Source of the DNA: Ryuthela nishihirai | Taxonomy: Eukaryota; Arthropoda; Arachnida; Araneae; Heptathelidae | Direction of reading: 5' to 3' | NCBI GenBank assembly: GCA_038380435.1 | Contig: JAWZYU010000703.1 | Span: 1-64,000, forward strand | Length of the DNA stretch: 64,000 bases | Shown here: positions 1 through 11,905 of the stretch, one piece after another | Layout of the letters: every line of letters starts with the position of its first letter | Numbering within the stretch: the first letter of the stretch is position 1 | The notes under the pieces: generated by a model | Database searches by the model: none | Told to the model about the DNA's origin: nothing | The model's input: only the letters and a program-made list of their open reading frames with translations | Program-made: the position numbers and the translations under genes

Positions 1-3
1 ACC

Positions 4-63
4 TCCCCCGGGTCATGAGGCGGGAACTCGTAACAGGTGCCCGAGACCAGAGGAAAAAAAAAA
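4..63 (+). repeat. half-unit A (60 bp) of the dimeric monomer
   Basis: Half A aligns to half B over its first 40 bases with about six substitutions: T/A after CCCCCGGG, a short cluster where A has CTCGTAA and B has CACCCGA, and GGTG versus GTTG. The 3' ends are unrelated in detail apart from an A-rich stretch. The A10 tract lies at 54-63. Later in the window this half varies at three main places: GTCATG/GTCACG/GTCAGG, GTAAC/GTATC, and a final A10-T versus A9-C-T. Confidence 0.95.
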
Positions 64-121
64 TCCCCCGGGACATGAGGCGGGAACACCCGACAGTTGC
101 CCGAGAGCACGAAAAACTACC
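64..121 (+). repeat. half-unit B (58 bp) of the dimeric monomer
   Basis: Half B keeps the CCCGGG and GAGGCGGGAAC core of half A but has CACCCGACAGTTG in the middle, and GCACGAAAAACTACC (type 1) or GCACAAAAAACTACC (type 2) at the end. It varies less than half A in the rest of the window. The similarity of A and B implies an older unit of about 59 bp that was duplicated, diverged, and then amplified as a dimer. That history is inference from the alignment. Confidence 0.94.
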
Positions 122-3100
122 TCCCCCGGGTCATGAGGCGGGAACTCGTAACAGGTGCCCGAGACCAGAGGAAAAAAAAAATCCCCCGGGACATGAGGCG
201 GGAACACCCGACAGTTGCCCGAGAGCACGAAAAACTACCTCCCCCGGGTCATGAGGCGGGAACTCGTAACAGGTGCCCGAGACCAGAGGAAAAAAAAAAT
301 CCCCCGGGACATGAGGCGGGAACACCCGACAGTTGCCCGAGAGCACGAAAAACTACCTCCCCCGGGTCATGAGGCGGGAACTCGTAACAGGTGCCCGAGA
401 CCAGAGGAAAAAAAAAATCCCCCGGGACATGAGGCGGGAACACCCGACAGTTGCCCGAGAGCACGAAAAACTACCTCCCCCGGGTCATGAGGCGGGAACT
501 CGTAACAGGTGCCCGAGACCAGAGGAAAAAAAAAATCCCCCGGGACATGAGGCGGGAACACCCGACAGTTGCCCGAGAGCACGAAAAACTACCTCCCCCG
601 GGTCATGAGGCGGGAACTCGTAACAGGTGCCCGAGACCAGAGGAAAAAAAAAATCCCCCGGGACATGAGGCGGGAACACCCGACAGTTGCCCGAGAGCAC
701 GAAAAACTACCTCCCCCGGGTCATGAGGCGGGAACTCGTAACAGGTGCCCGAGACCAGAGGAAAAAAAAAATCCCCCGGGACATGAGGCGGGAACACCCG
801 ACAGTTGCCCGAGAGCACGAAAAACTACCTCCCCCGGGTCATGAGGCGGGAACTCGTAACAGGTGCCCGAGACCAGAGGAAAAAAAAAATCCCCCGGGAC
901 ATGAGGCGGGAACACCCGACAGTTGCCCGAGAGCACGAAAAACTACCTCCCCCGGGTCATGAGGCGGGAACTCGTAACAGGTGCCCGAGACCAGAGGAAA
1001 AAAAAAATCCCCCGGGACATGAGGCGGGAACACCCGACAGTTGCCCGAGAGCACGAAAAACTACCTCCCCCGGGTCATGAGGCGGGAACTCGTAACAGGT
1101 GCCCGAGACCAGAGGAAAAAAAAAATCCCCCGGGACATGAGGCGGGAACACCCGACAGTTGCCCGAGAGCACGAAAAACTACCTCCCCCGGGTCATGAGG
1201 CGGGAACTCGTAACAGGTGCCCGAGACCAGAGGAAAAAAAAAATCCCCCGGGACATGAGGCGGGAACACCCGACAGTTGCCCGAGAGCACGAAAAACTAC
1301 CTCCCCCGGGTCATGAGGCGGGAACTCGTAACAGGTGCCCGAGACCAGAGGAAAAAAAAAATCCCCCGGGACATGAGGCGGGAACACCCGACAGTTGCCC
1401 GAGAGCACGAAAAACTACCTCCCCCGGGTCATGAGGCGGGAACTCGTAACAGGTGCCCGAGACCAGAGGAAAAAAAAAATCCCCCGGGACATGAGGCGGG
1501 AACACCCGACAGTTGCCCGAGAGCACGAAAAACTACCTCCCCCGGGTCATGAGGCGGGAACTCGTAACAGGTGCCCGAGACCAGAGGAAAAAAAAAATCC
1601 CCCGGGACATGAGGCGGGAACACCCGACAGTTGCCCGAGAGCACGAAAAACTACCTCCCCCGGGTCATGAGGCGGGAACTCGTAACAGGTGCCCGAGACC
1701 AGAGGAAAAAAAAAATCCCCCGGGACATGAGGCGGGAACACCCGACAGTTGCCCGAGAGCACGAAAAACTACCTCCCCCGGGTCATGAGGCGGGAACTCG
1801 TAACAGGTGCCCGAGACCAGAGGAAAAAAAAAATCCCCCGGGACATGAGGCGGGAACACCCGACAGTTGCCCGAGAGCACGAAAAACTACCTCCCCCGGG
1901 TCATGAGGCGGGAACTCGTAACAGGTGCCCGAGACCAGAGGAAAAAAAAAATCCCCCGGGACATGAGGCGGGAACACCCGACAGTTGCCCGAGAGCACGA
2001 AAAACTACCTCCCCCGGGTCATGAGGCGGGAACTCGTAACAGGTGCCCGAGACCAGAGGAAAAAAAAAATCCCCCGGGACATGAGGCGGGAACACCCGAC
2101 AGTTGCCCGAGAGCACGAAAAACTACCTCCCCCGGGTCATGAGGCGGGAACTCGTAACAGGTGCCCGAGACCAGAGGAAAAAAAAAATCCCCCGGGACAT
2201 GAGGCGGGAACACCCGACAGTTGCCCGAGAGCACGAAAAACTACCTCCCCCGGGTCATGAGGCGGGAACTCGTAACAGGTGCCCGAGACCAGAGGAAAAA
2301 AAAAATCCCCCGGGACATGAGGCGGGAACACCCGACAGTTGCCCGAGAGCACGAAAAACTACCTCCCCCGGGTCATGAGGCGGGAACTCGTAACAGGTGC
2401 CCGAGACCAGAGGAAAAAAAAAATCCCCCGGGACATGAGGCGGGAACACCCGACAGTTGCCCGAGAGCACGAAAAACTACCTCCCCCGGGTCATGAGGCG
2501 GGAACTCGTAACAGGTGCCCGAGACCAGAGGAAAAAAAAAATCCCCCGGGACATGAGGCGGGAACACCCGACAGTTGCCCGAGAGCACGAAAAACTACCT
2601 CCCCCGGGTCATGAGGCGGGAACTCGTAACAGGTGCCCGAGACCAGAGGAAAAAAAAAATCCCCCGGGACATGAGGCGGGAACACCCGACAGTTGCCCGA
2701 GAGCACGAAAAACTACCTCCCCCGGGTCATGAGGCGGGAACTCGTAACAGGTGCCCGAGACCAGAGGAAAAAAAAAATCCCCCGGGACATGAGGCGGGAA
2801 CACCCGACAGTTGCCCGAGAGCACGAAAAACTACCTCCCCCGGGTCATGAGGCGGGAACTCGTAACAGGTGCCCGAGACCAGAGGAAAAAAAAAATCCCC
2901 CGGGACATGAGGCGGGAACACCCGACAGTTGCCCGAGAGCACGAAAAACTACCTCCCCCGGGTCATGAGGCGGGAACTCGTAACAGGTGCCCGAGACCAG
3001 AGGAAAAAAAAAATCCCCCGGGACATGAGGCGGGAACACCCGACAGTTGCCCGAGAGCACGAAAAACTACCTCCCCCGGGTCATGAGGCGGGAACTCGTA

Positions 3101-6100
3101 ACAGGTGCCCGAGACCAGAGGAAAAAAAAAATCCCCCGGGACATGAGGCGGGAACACCCGACAGTTGCCCGAGAGCACGAAAAACTACCTCCCCCGGGTC
3201 ATGAGGCGGGAACTCGTAACAGGTGCCCGAGACCAGAGGAAAAAAAAAATCCCCCGGGACATGAGGCGGGAACACCCGACAGTTGCCCGAGAGCACGAAA
3301 AACTACCTCCCCCGGGTCATGAGGCGGGAACTCGTAACAGGTGCCCGAGACCAGAGGAAAAAAAAAATCCCCCGGGACATGAGGCGGGAACACCCGACAG
3401 TTGCCCGAGAGCACGAAAAACTACCTCCCCCGGGTCATGAGGCGGGAACTCGTAACAGGTGCCCGAGACCAGAGGAAAAAAAAAATCCCCCGGGACATGA
3501 GGCGGGAACACCCGACAGTTGCCCGAGAGCACGAAAAACTACCTCCCCCGGGTCATGAGGCGGGAACTCGTAACAGGTGCCCGAGACCAGAGGAAAAAAA
3601 AAATCCCCCGGGACATGAGGCGGGAACACCCGACAGTTGCCCGAGAGCACGAAAAACTACCTCCCCCGGGTCATGAGGCGGGAACTCGTAACAGGTGCCC
3701 GAGACCAGAGGAAAAAAAAAATCCCCCGGGACATGAGGCGGGAACACCCGACAGTTGCCCGAGAGCACGAAAAACTACCTCCCCCGGGTCATGAGGCGGG
3801 AACTCGTAACAGGTGCCCGAGACCAGAGGAAAAAAAAAATCCCCCGGGACATGAGGCGGGAACACCCGACAGTTGCCCGAGAGCACGAAAAACTACCTCC
3901 CCCGGGTCATGAGGCGGGAACTCGTAACAGGTGCCCGAGACCAGAGGAAAAAAAAAATCCCCCGGGACATGAGGCGGGAACACCCGACAGTTGCCCGAGA
4001 GCACGAAAAACTACCTCCCCCGGGTCATGAGGCGGGAACTCGTAACAGGTGCCCGAGACCAGAGGAAAAAAAAAATCCCCCGGGACATGAGGCGGGAACA
4101 CCCGACAGTTGCCCGAGAGCACGAAAAACTACCTCCCCCGGGTCATGAGGCGGGAACTCGTAACAGGTGCCCGAGACCAGAGGAAAAAAAAAATCCCCCG
4201 GGACATGAGGCGGGAACACCCGACAGTTGCCCGAGAGCACGAAAAACTACCTCCCCCGGGTCATGAGGCGGGAACTCGTAACAGGTGCCCGAGACCAGAG
4301 GAAAAAAAAAATCCCCCGGGACATGAGGCGGGAACACCCGACAGTTGCCCGAGAGCACGAAAAACTACCTCCCCCGGGTCATGAGGCGGGAACTCGTAAC
4401 AGGTGCCCGAGACCAGAGGAAAAAAAAAATCCCCCGGGACATGAGGCGGGAACACCCGACAGTTGCCCGAGAGCACGAAAAACTACCTCCCCCGGGTCAT
4501 GAGGCGGGAACTCGTAACAGGTGCCCGAGACCAGAGGAAAAAAAAAATCCCCCGGGACATGAGGCGGGAACACCCGACAGTTGCCCGAGAGCACGAAAAA
4601 CTACCTCCCCCGGGTCATGAGGCGGGAACTCGTAACAGGTGCCCGAGACCAGAGGAAAAAAAAAATCCCCCGGGACATGAGGCGGGAACACCCGACAGTT
4701 GCCCGAGAGCACGAAAAACTACCTCCCCCGGGTCATGAGGCGGGAACTCGTAACAGGTGCCCGAGACCAGAGGAAAAAAAAAATCCCCCGGGACATGAGG
4801 CTGGGAACACCCGACAGTTGCCCGAGAGCACGAAAAACTACCTCCCCCGGGTCATGAGGCGGGAACTCGTAACAGGTGCCCGAGACCAGAGGAAAAAAAA
4901 AATCCCCCGGGACATGAGGCGGGAACACCCGACAGTTGCCCGAGAGCACGAAAAACTACCTCCCCCGGGTCATGAGGCGGGAACTCGTAACAGGTGCCCG
5001 AGACCAGAGGAAAAAAAAAATCCCCCGGGACATGAGGCGGGAACACCCGACAGTTGCCCGAGAGCACGAAAAACTACCTCCCCCGGGTCATGAGGCGGGA
5101 ACTCGTAACAGGTGCCCGAGACCAGAGGAAAAAAAAAATCCCCCGGGACATGAGGCGGGAACACCCGACAGTTGCCCGAGAGCACGAAAAACTACCTCCC
5201 CCGGGTCATGAGGCGGGAACTCGTAACAGGTGCCCGAGACCAGAGGAAAAAAAAAATCCCCCGGGACATGAGGCGGGAACACCCGACAGTTGCCCGAGAG
5301 CACGAAAAACTACCTCCCCCGGGTCATGAGGCGGGAACTCGTAACAGGTGCCCGAGACCAGAGGAAAAAAAAAATCCCCCGGGACATGAGGCGGGAACAC
5401 CCGACAGTTGCCCGAGAGCACGAAAAACTACCTCCCCCGGGTCATGAGGCGGGAACTCGTAACAGGTGCCCGAGACCAGAGGAAAAAAAAAATCCCCCGG
5501 GACATGAGGCGGGAACACCCGACAGTTGCCCGAGAGCACGAAAAACTACCTCCCCCGGGTCATGAGGCGGGAACTCGTAACAGGTGCCCGAGACCAGAGG
5601 AAAAAAAAAATCCCCCGGGACATGAGGCGGGAACACCCGACAGTTGCCCGAGAGCACGAAAAACTACCTCCCCCGGGTCATGAGGCGGGAACTCGTAACA
5701 GGTGCCCGAGACCAGAGGAAAAAAAAAATCCCCCGGGACATGAGGCGGGAACACCCGACAGTTGCCCGAGAGCACGAAAAACTACCTCCCCCGGGTCATG
5801 AGGCGGGAACTCGTAACAGGTGCCCGAGACCAGAGGAAAAAAAAAATCCCCCGGGACATGAGGCGGGAACACCCGACAGTTGCCCGAGAGCACGAAAAAC
5901 TACCTCCCCCGGGTCATGAGGCGGGAACTCGTAACAGGTGCCCGAGACCAGAGGAAAAAAAAAATCCCCCGGGACATGAGGCGGGAACACCCGACAGTTG
6001 CCCGAGAGCACGAAAAACTACCTCCCCCGGGTCATGAGGCGGGAACTCGTAACAGGTGCCCGAGACCAGAGGAAAAAAAAAATCCCCCGGGACATGAGGC

Positions 6101-9100
6101 GGGAACACCCGACAGTTGCCCGAGAGCACGAAAAACTACCTCCCCCGGGTCATGAGGCGGGAACTCGTAACAGGTGCCCGAGACCAGAGGAAAAAAAAAA
6201 TCCCCCGGGACATGAGGCGGGAACACCCGACAGTTGCCCGAGAGCACGAAAAACTACCTCCCCCGGGTCATGAGGCGGGAACTCGTAACAGGTGCCCGAG
6301 ACCAGAGGAAAAAAAAAATCCCCCGGGACATGAGGCGGGAACACCCGACAGTTGCCCGAGAGCACGAAAAACTACCTCCCCCGGGTCATGAGGCGGGAAC
6401 TCGTAACAGGTGCCCGAGACCAGAGGAAAAAAAAAATCCCCCGGGACATGAGGCGGGAACACCCGACAGTTGCCCGAGAGCACGAAAAACTACCTCCCCC
6501 GGGTCATGAGGCGGGAACTCGTAACAGGTGCCCGAGACCAGAGGAAAAAAAAAATCCCCCGGGACATGAGGCGGGAACACCCGACAGTTGCCCGAGAGCA
6601 CGAAAAACTACCTCCCCCGGGTCATGAGGCGGGAACTCGTAACAGGTGCCCGAGACCAGAGGAAAAAAAAAATCCCCCGGGACATGAGGCGGGAACACCC
6701 GACAGTTGCCCGAGAGCACGAAAAACTACCTCCCCCGGGTCATGAGGCGGGAACTCGTAACAGGTGCCCGAGACCAGAGGAAAAAAAAAATCCCCCGGGA
6801 CATGAGGCGGGAACACCCGACAGTTGCCCGAGAGCACGAAAAACTACCTCCCCCGGGTCATGAGGCGGGAACTCGTAACAGGTGCCCGAGACCAGAGGAA
6901 AAAAAAAATCCCCCGGGACATGAGGCGGGAACACCCGACAGTTGCCCGAGAGCACGAAAAACTACCTCCCCCGGGTCATGAGGCGGGAACTCGTAACAGG
7001 TGCCCGAGACCAGAGGAAAAAAAAAATCCCCCGGGACATGAGGCGGGAACACCCGACAGTTGCCCGAGAGCACGAAAAACTACCTCCCCCGGGTCATGAG
7101 GCGGGAACTCGTAACAGGTGCCCGAGACCAGAGGAAAAAAAAAATCCCCCGGGACATGAGGCGGGAACACCCGACAGTTGCCCGAGAGCACGAAAAACTA
7201 CCTCCCCCGGGTCATGAGGCGGGAACTCGTAACAGGTGCCCGAGACCAGAGGAAAAAAAAATCCCCCGGGACATGAGGCGGGAACACCCGACAGTTGCCC
7301 GAGAGCACGAAAAACTACCTCCCCCGGGTCATGAGGCGGGAACTCGTAACAGGTGCCCGAGACCAGAGGAAAAAAAAAATCCCCCGGGACAGGAGGCGGG
7401 AACACCCGACAGTTGCCCGAGAGCACGAAAAACTACCTCCCCCGGGTCATGAGGCGGGAACTCGTAACAGGTGCCCGAGACCAGAGGAAAAAAAAAATCC
7501 CCCGGGACATGAGGCGGGAACACCCGACAGTTGCCCGAGAGCACGAAAAACTACCTCCCCCGGGTCATGAGGCGGGAACTCGTAACAGGTGCCCGAGACC
7601 AGAGGAAAAAAAAAATCCCCCGGGACATGAGGCGGGAACACCCGACAGTTGCCCGAGAGCACGAAAAACTACCTCCCCCGGGTCATGAGGCGGGAACTCG
7701 TAACAGGTGCCCGAGACCAGAGGAAAAAAAAAATCCCCCGGGACATGAGGCGGGAACACCCGACAGTTGCCCGAGAGCACGAAAAACTACCTCCCCCGGG
7801 TCATGAGGCGGGAACTCGTAACAGGTGCCCGAGACCAGAGGAAAAAAAAAATCCCCCGGGACATGAGGCGGGAACACCCGACAGTTGCCCGAGAGCACGA
7901 AAAACTACCTCCCCCGGGTCATGAGGCGGGAACTCGTAACAGGTGCCCGAGACCAGAGGAAAAAAAAAATCCCCCGGGACATGAGGCGGGAACACCCGAC
8001 AGTTGCCCGAGAGCACGAAAAACTACCTCCCCCGGGTCATGAGGCGGGAACTCGTAACAGGTGCCCGAGACCAGAGGAAAAAAAAAATCCCCCGGGACAT
8101 GAGGCGGGAACACCCGACAGTTGCCCGAGAGCACGAAAAACTACCTCCCCCGGGTCATGAGGCGGGAACTCGTAACAGGTGCCCGAGACCAGAGGAAAAA
8201 AAAAATCCCCCGGGACATGAGGCGGGAACACCCGACAGTTGCCCGAGAGCACGAAAAACTACCTCCCCCGGGTCATGAGGCGGGAACTCGTAACAGGTGC
8301 CCGAGACCAGAGGAAAAAAAAAATCCCCCGGGACATGAGGCGGGAACACCCGACAGTTGCCCGAGAGCACGAAAAACTACCTCCCCCGGGTCATGAGGCG
8401 GGAACTCGTAACAGGTGCCCGAGACCAGAGGAAAAATAAAATCCCCCGGGACATGAGGCGGGAACACCCGACAGTTGCCCGAGAGCACGAAAAACTACCT
8501 CCCCCGGGTCATGAGGCGGGAACTCGTAACAGGTGCCCGAGACCAGAGGAAAAAAAAAATCCCCCGGGACATGAGGCGGGAACATCCGACAGTTGCCCGA
8601 GAGCACGAAAAACTACCTCCCCCGGGTCATGAGGCGGGAACTCGTAACAGGTGCCCGAGACCAGAGGAAAAAAAAAATCCCCCGGGACATGAGGCGGGAA
8701 CACCCGACAGTTGCCCGAGAGCACGAAAAACTACCTCCCCCGGGTCATGAGGCGGGAACTCGTAACAGGTGCCCGAGACCAGAGGAAAAAAAAAATCCCC
8801 CGGGACATGAGGCGGGAACACCCGACAGTTGCCCGAGAGCACGAAAAACTACCTCCCCCGGGTCATGAGGCGGGAACTCGTAACAGGTGCCCGAGACCAG
8901 AGGAAAAAAAAATCCCCCGGGACATGAGGCGGGAACACCCGACAGTTGCCCGAGAGCACGAAAAACTACCTCCCCCGGGTCATGAGGCGGGAACTCGTAA
9001 CAGGTGCCCGAGACCAGAGGAAAAAAAAATCCCCCGGGACATGAGGCGGGAACACCCGACAGTTGCCCGAGAGCACGAAAAACTACCTCCCCCGGGTCAT

Positions 9101-9119
9101 GAGGCGGGAACTCGTAACA

Positions 9120-9260
9120 GGTGCCCGAGACCAGAGAAAAAAAAAATCCCCCGGGACAGGAGGCGGGAACACCCGACAGTGGACCGAGAGCACAAAAAAC
9201 TACCTCCCCCGGGTCACGAGGCGGGAACTCGTAACAGGTGCCCGAGACCACAGGAAAAAA
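9120..9260 (+). other. type 1 / type 2 subfamily junction
   Basis: The last type 1 A half ends with ACCAGAG and A10, having lost one G of the usual GAGG. The B half that follows reads ACAGGAGG at about 9157, then GTGGACCG instead of GTTGCCCG at about 9180, then GCACAAAAA. From the next A half onward GTCACGAGG and ACCACAGG are the rule. All four diagnostic sites therefore switch within about one unit, with the breakpoint between 9137 and 9158. The phase of the 118-bp unit is kept across it, as expected for homologous exchange between array copies rather than an insertion. Confidence 0.92.
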
Positions 9261-10453
9261 AAAATCCCCCGGGACAGGAGGCGGGAACACCCGACAGTTG
9301 CCCGAGAGCACAAAAAACTACCTCCCCCGGGTCACGAGGCGGGAACTCGTAACAGGTGCCCGAGACCACAGGAAAAAAAAACTCCCCCGGGACAGGAGGC
9401 GGGAACACCCGACAGTTGCCCGAGAGCACAAAAAACTACCTCCCCCGGGTCACGAGGCGCGAACTCGTAACAGGTGCCCGAGACCACAGGAAAAAAAAAA
9501 TCCCCCGGGACAGGAGGCGGGAACACCCGACAGTTGCCCGAGAGCACAAAAAACTACCTCCCCCGGGTCACGAGGCGGGGACTCGTAACAGGTACCCGAG
9601 ACCACAGGAAAAAAAAAATCCCCCGGGATAGGAGGCGGGAACACCCGACAGTTGCCCGAGAGCACAAAAAACTACCTCCCCCGGGTCACGAGGCGGGAAC
9701 TCGTATCAGGTGCCCGAGTCCACAGGAAAAAAAAATCCCCCGGGACAGGAGGCGGGAACACCCGACAGTTGCCCGAGAGCACAAAAAACTACCTCCCCCG
9801 GGTCACGAGGCGGGAACTCGTAACAGGTGCCCGAGACCACACGAAAAAAAAAATCCCCCGGGACTGGAGGCGGGAACACCCGACAGTTGCCCGAGAGCAC
9901 AAAAAACTACCTCCCCCGGGTCACGAGGCGGGAACTCGTAACAGGTGCCCGAGACCACAGGAAAAAAAAACTCCCCCGGGACAGGAGGCGGGAACACCCG
10001 ACAGTTGCCCGAGAGCACAAAAAACTACCTCCCCCGGGTCACGAGGCGGGAACTCGTATCAGGTGCCCGAGACCACAGGAAAAAAAAATCCCCCGGGACA
10101 GGAGGCGGGAACACCCGACAGTTGCCCGAGAGCACAAAAAACTACCTCCCCCGGGTCACGAGGCGGGAACTCGTAACAGGTGTCCGAGACCACAGGAAAA
10201 AAAAACTCCCCCGGGACAGGAGGCGGGAACACCCGACAGTTGCCCGAGAGCACAAAAAACTACCTCCCCCGGGTCACGAGGCGGGAACTCGTAACAGGTG
10301 CCCGAGACCACAGGAAAAAAAAACTCCCCCGGGACAGGAGGCGGGAACACCCGACAGTTGCCCGAGAGCACAAAAAACTACCTCCCCCGGGTCAGGAGGC
10401 GGGAACTCGTAACAGGTGCCCGAGACCACAGGAAAAAAAAAATCCCCCGGGAC
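9138..10453 (+). repeat. diverged type 2 units next to the junction
   Basis: About eleven type 2 copies. Individual units carry private changes such as GGCGCGAAC near 9457, GGGATAGG near 9627, GTCCACAGG near 9718, and a unit with ACCACACGAAA and GGGACTGGAGG at about 9837-9868. The last A half before the next island has GTCAGGAGG. A-tract ends alternate between A10-T and A9-C-T. Divergence between neighbours is far higher than in the block to the left. Nothing but satellite is present. Confidence 0.93.
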
Positions 10454-10670
10454 ATGAGGCGGGAACACCCGACAGTTGCCCGAGAGCACGAAAAACTACC
10501 TCCCCCGGGTCATGAGGCGGGAACTCGTAACAGGTGCCCGAGACCAGAGGAAAAAAAAAATCCCCCGGGACATGAGGCGGGAACACCCGACAGTTGCCCG
10601 AGAGCACGAAAAACTACCTCCCCCGGGTCATGAGGCGGGAACTCGTAACAGGTGCCCGAGACCAGAGAAA
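10454..10670 (+). repeat. type 1 island inside type 2 array
   Basis: From the B half at 10454 (ACATGAGG) to about 10670 the units again carry all type 1 markers: GCACGAAAA, GTCATGAGG, ACCAGAGG. The island ends with the same odd ACCAGAG plus A10 plus CCCCCGGGACAGGAGG arrangement as the main junction at 9137-9158. The left edge lies within one unit, between ACCACAGG at 10427-10432 and ACATGAGG. About two units are involved. The shared right-hand junction indicates that this piece was copied from the main boundary; this is inference from the shared private variant. Confidence 0.9.
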
Positions 10671-11214
10671 AAAAAAATCCCCCGGGACAGGAGGCGGGAA
10701 CACCCGACAGTTGCCCGAGAGCACAAAAAACTACCTCCCCCGGGTCACGAGGCGGGAACTCGTAACAGGTGCCCGAGACCACACGAAAAAAAAAATCCCC
10801 CGGGACTGGAGGCGGGAACACCCGACAGTTGCCCGAGAGCACAAAAAACTACCTCCCCCGGGTCACGAGGCGGGAACTCGTAACAGGTGCCCGAGACCAC
10901 AGGAAAAAAAAAATCCCCCGGGACAGGAGGCGGGAACACCCGACAGTTGCCCGAGAGCACAAAAAACTACCTCTCCCGGGTCAGGAGGCGGGAACTCGTA
11001 TCAGGTGCCCGAGACCACAGGAAAAAAAAAATCCCCCGGGACAGGAGGCGGGAACACCCGACAGTTGCCCGAGAGCACAAAAAACTACCTCCCCCGGGTC
11101 ACGAGGCGGGAACTCGTATCAGGTGCCGGAGACCACAGGAAAAAAAAAATCTCCCGGGACAGGAGGCGGGAACACCCGACAGTTGCCCGAGAGCACAAAA
11201 AACTACCTCCCCCG
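10671..11214 (+). repeat. type 2 units after the island
   Basis: About four and a half type 2 copies. The unit at about 10779-10808 repeats the ACCACACGAAA plus GGGACTGGAGG pair seen at 9837-9868, an offset of about 942 bp or eight units. The island and its right flank therefore look like part of one duplicated segment. Private changes include CCTCTCCCGGG at about 10971 and GCCGGAGACC at about 11127. Confidence 0.88.
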
Positions 11215-11905
11215 GGTCATGAGGCGGGAACTCGTAACAGGTGCCCGAGACCACAGGAAAAAAAAAATCCCCCGGGACAGGAGGCGGGAACACCCGACAG
11301 TTGCCCGAGAGCACAAAAAACTACCTCCCCCGGGTCATGAGGCGGGAACTCGTAACAGGTGCCCGAGACCACAGGAAAAAAAAAATCCCCCGGGACAGGA
11401 GGCGGGAACACCCGACAGTTGCCCGAGAGCACAAAAAACTACCTCCCCCGGGTCATGAGGCGGGAACTCGTAACAGGTGCACGAGACCACAGGAAAAAAA
11501 AACTCCCCCGGGACAGGAGGCGGGAACACCCGACAGTTGCCCGAGAGCACAAAAAACTACCTCCCCCGGGTCATGAGGCGGGAACTCGTAACAGGTGCCC
11601 GAGACCACAGGAAAAAAAACTCCCCTGTGACAGGAGGCGGGAACACCCGACAGTTGCCCGAGAGCACAAAAAACTACCTCCCCCGGGTCATGAGGCGGGA
11701 ACTCGAAACAGGTGCCCGAGAACACAGGAAAAAAAAACTCCACCGGGACAGGAGGCGGGAACACCCGACAGTTGCCCGAGAGCACAAAAAACTACCTCCC
11801 CCGGGTCATGAGGCGGGAACTCGTATCAGGTGCCCGAGACCACAGGAAAAAAAAACTCCCCCGGGACAGGAGGCGGGAACACCCGACAGTTGCCCTAGAG
11901 CACAA
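11215..11905 (+). repeat. recombinant units: GTCATGAGG in a type 2 background
   Basis: Six successive A halves carry the type 1 site GTCATGAGG (near 11218, 11336, 11454, 11572, 11689 and 11807) while ACCACAGG, ACAGGAGG and GCACAAAAA remain type 2. Two units inside have shortened or mutated centres (CTCCCCTGTGACAGG near 11630, CTCCACCGGG near 11750). The combination suggests a local expansion of a unit formed by conversion at one site, or an ancestral state between the two subfamilies. Confidence 0.88.

Larger units (their letters stand above)
4..121 (+). repeat. reference satellite monomer, first complete 118-bp unit (type 1)
   Basis: This unit is used as the reference for positions in other entries. 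It contains half A (4-63) and half B (64-121). CCCGGG occurs near the start of each half. The shared core GAGGCGGGAAC follows about ten bases later, then CAG, then GCCCGAGA. After that the halves differ: A ends in CCAGAGG plus A10, B ends in GCACGAAAAACTACC. The A half contains the palindrome TCATGA at its GTCATGAGG site. The unit is 1 modulo 3 in length, so any reading frame rotates through all three phases in three copies. I see no tRNA-like or 5S-like promoter boxes and no full CENP-B box. Confidence 0.97.
1..9137 (+). repeat. homogeneous type 1 block, about 77 near-identical copies
   Basis: Consecutive units are identical base for base over long runs; the first 40 or so show no difference that I can find. 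The exceptions I see are: an inserted T at 4802, an A9 instead of A10 tract ending at 7261, T to G at 7392, A to T inside the A tract at 8437, C to T at 8585, and A9 tracts near 8904-8912 and 9021-9029. Variants become more frequent towards the right end. This is the pattern of very recent amplification or strong homogenisation. An assembly effect on copy number cannot be excluded from sequence alone. No gene or other element lies inside. Confidence 0.96.

Noticed and set aside
4..121. CENP-B box
   Set aside because: The core AGGCGGG resembles the right part of the box (ANNCGGG), but the TTCG required eight bases upstream of CGGG's A is absent in both halves.
4..121. tRNA- or 5S-derived origin (SINE-like satellite)
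   Set aside because: No convincing A box or B box (GGTTCGANTCC) appears on either strand. The resemblance of GGGAACTCG to a B box is too weak.
1..9137. CRISPR-like array
   Set aside because: There are no variable spacers: both halves of each unit are conserved and differ in the same way in every copy. No cas gene is present.
10427..10454. Mobile-element insertion flanking the type 1 island
   Set aside because: There is no target-site duplication, inverted repeat or foreign sequence, and unit phase is kept across both edges, as expected for homologous copying.
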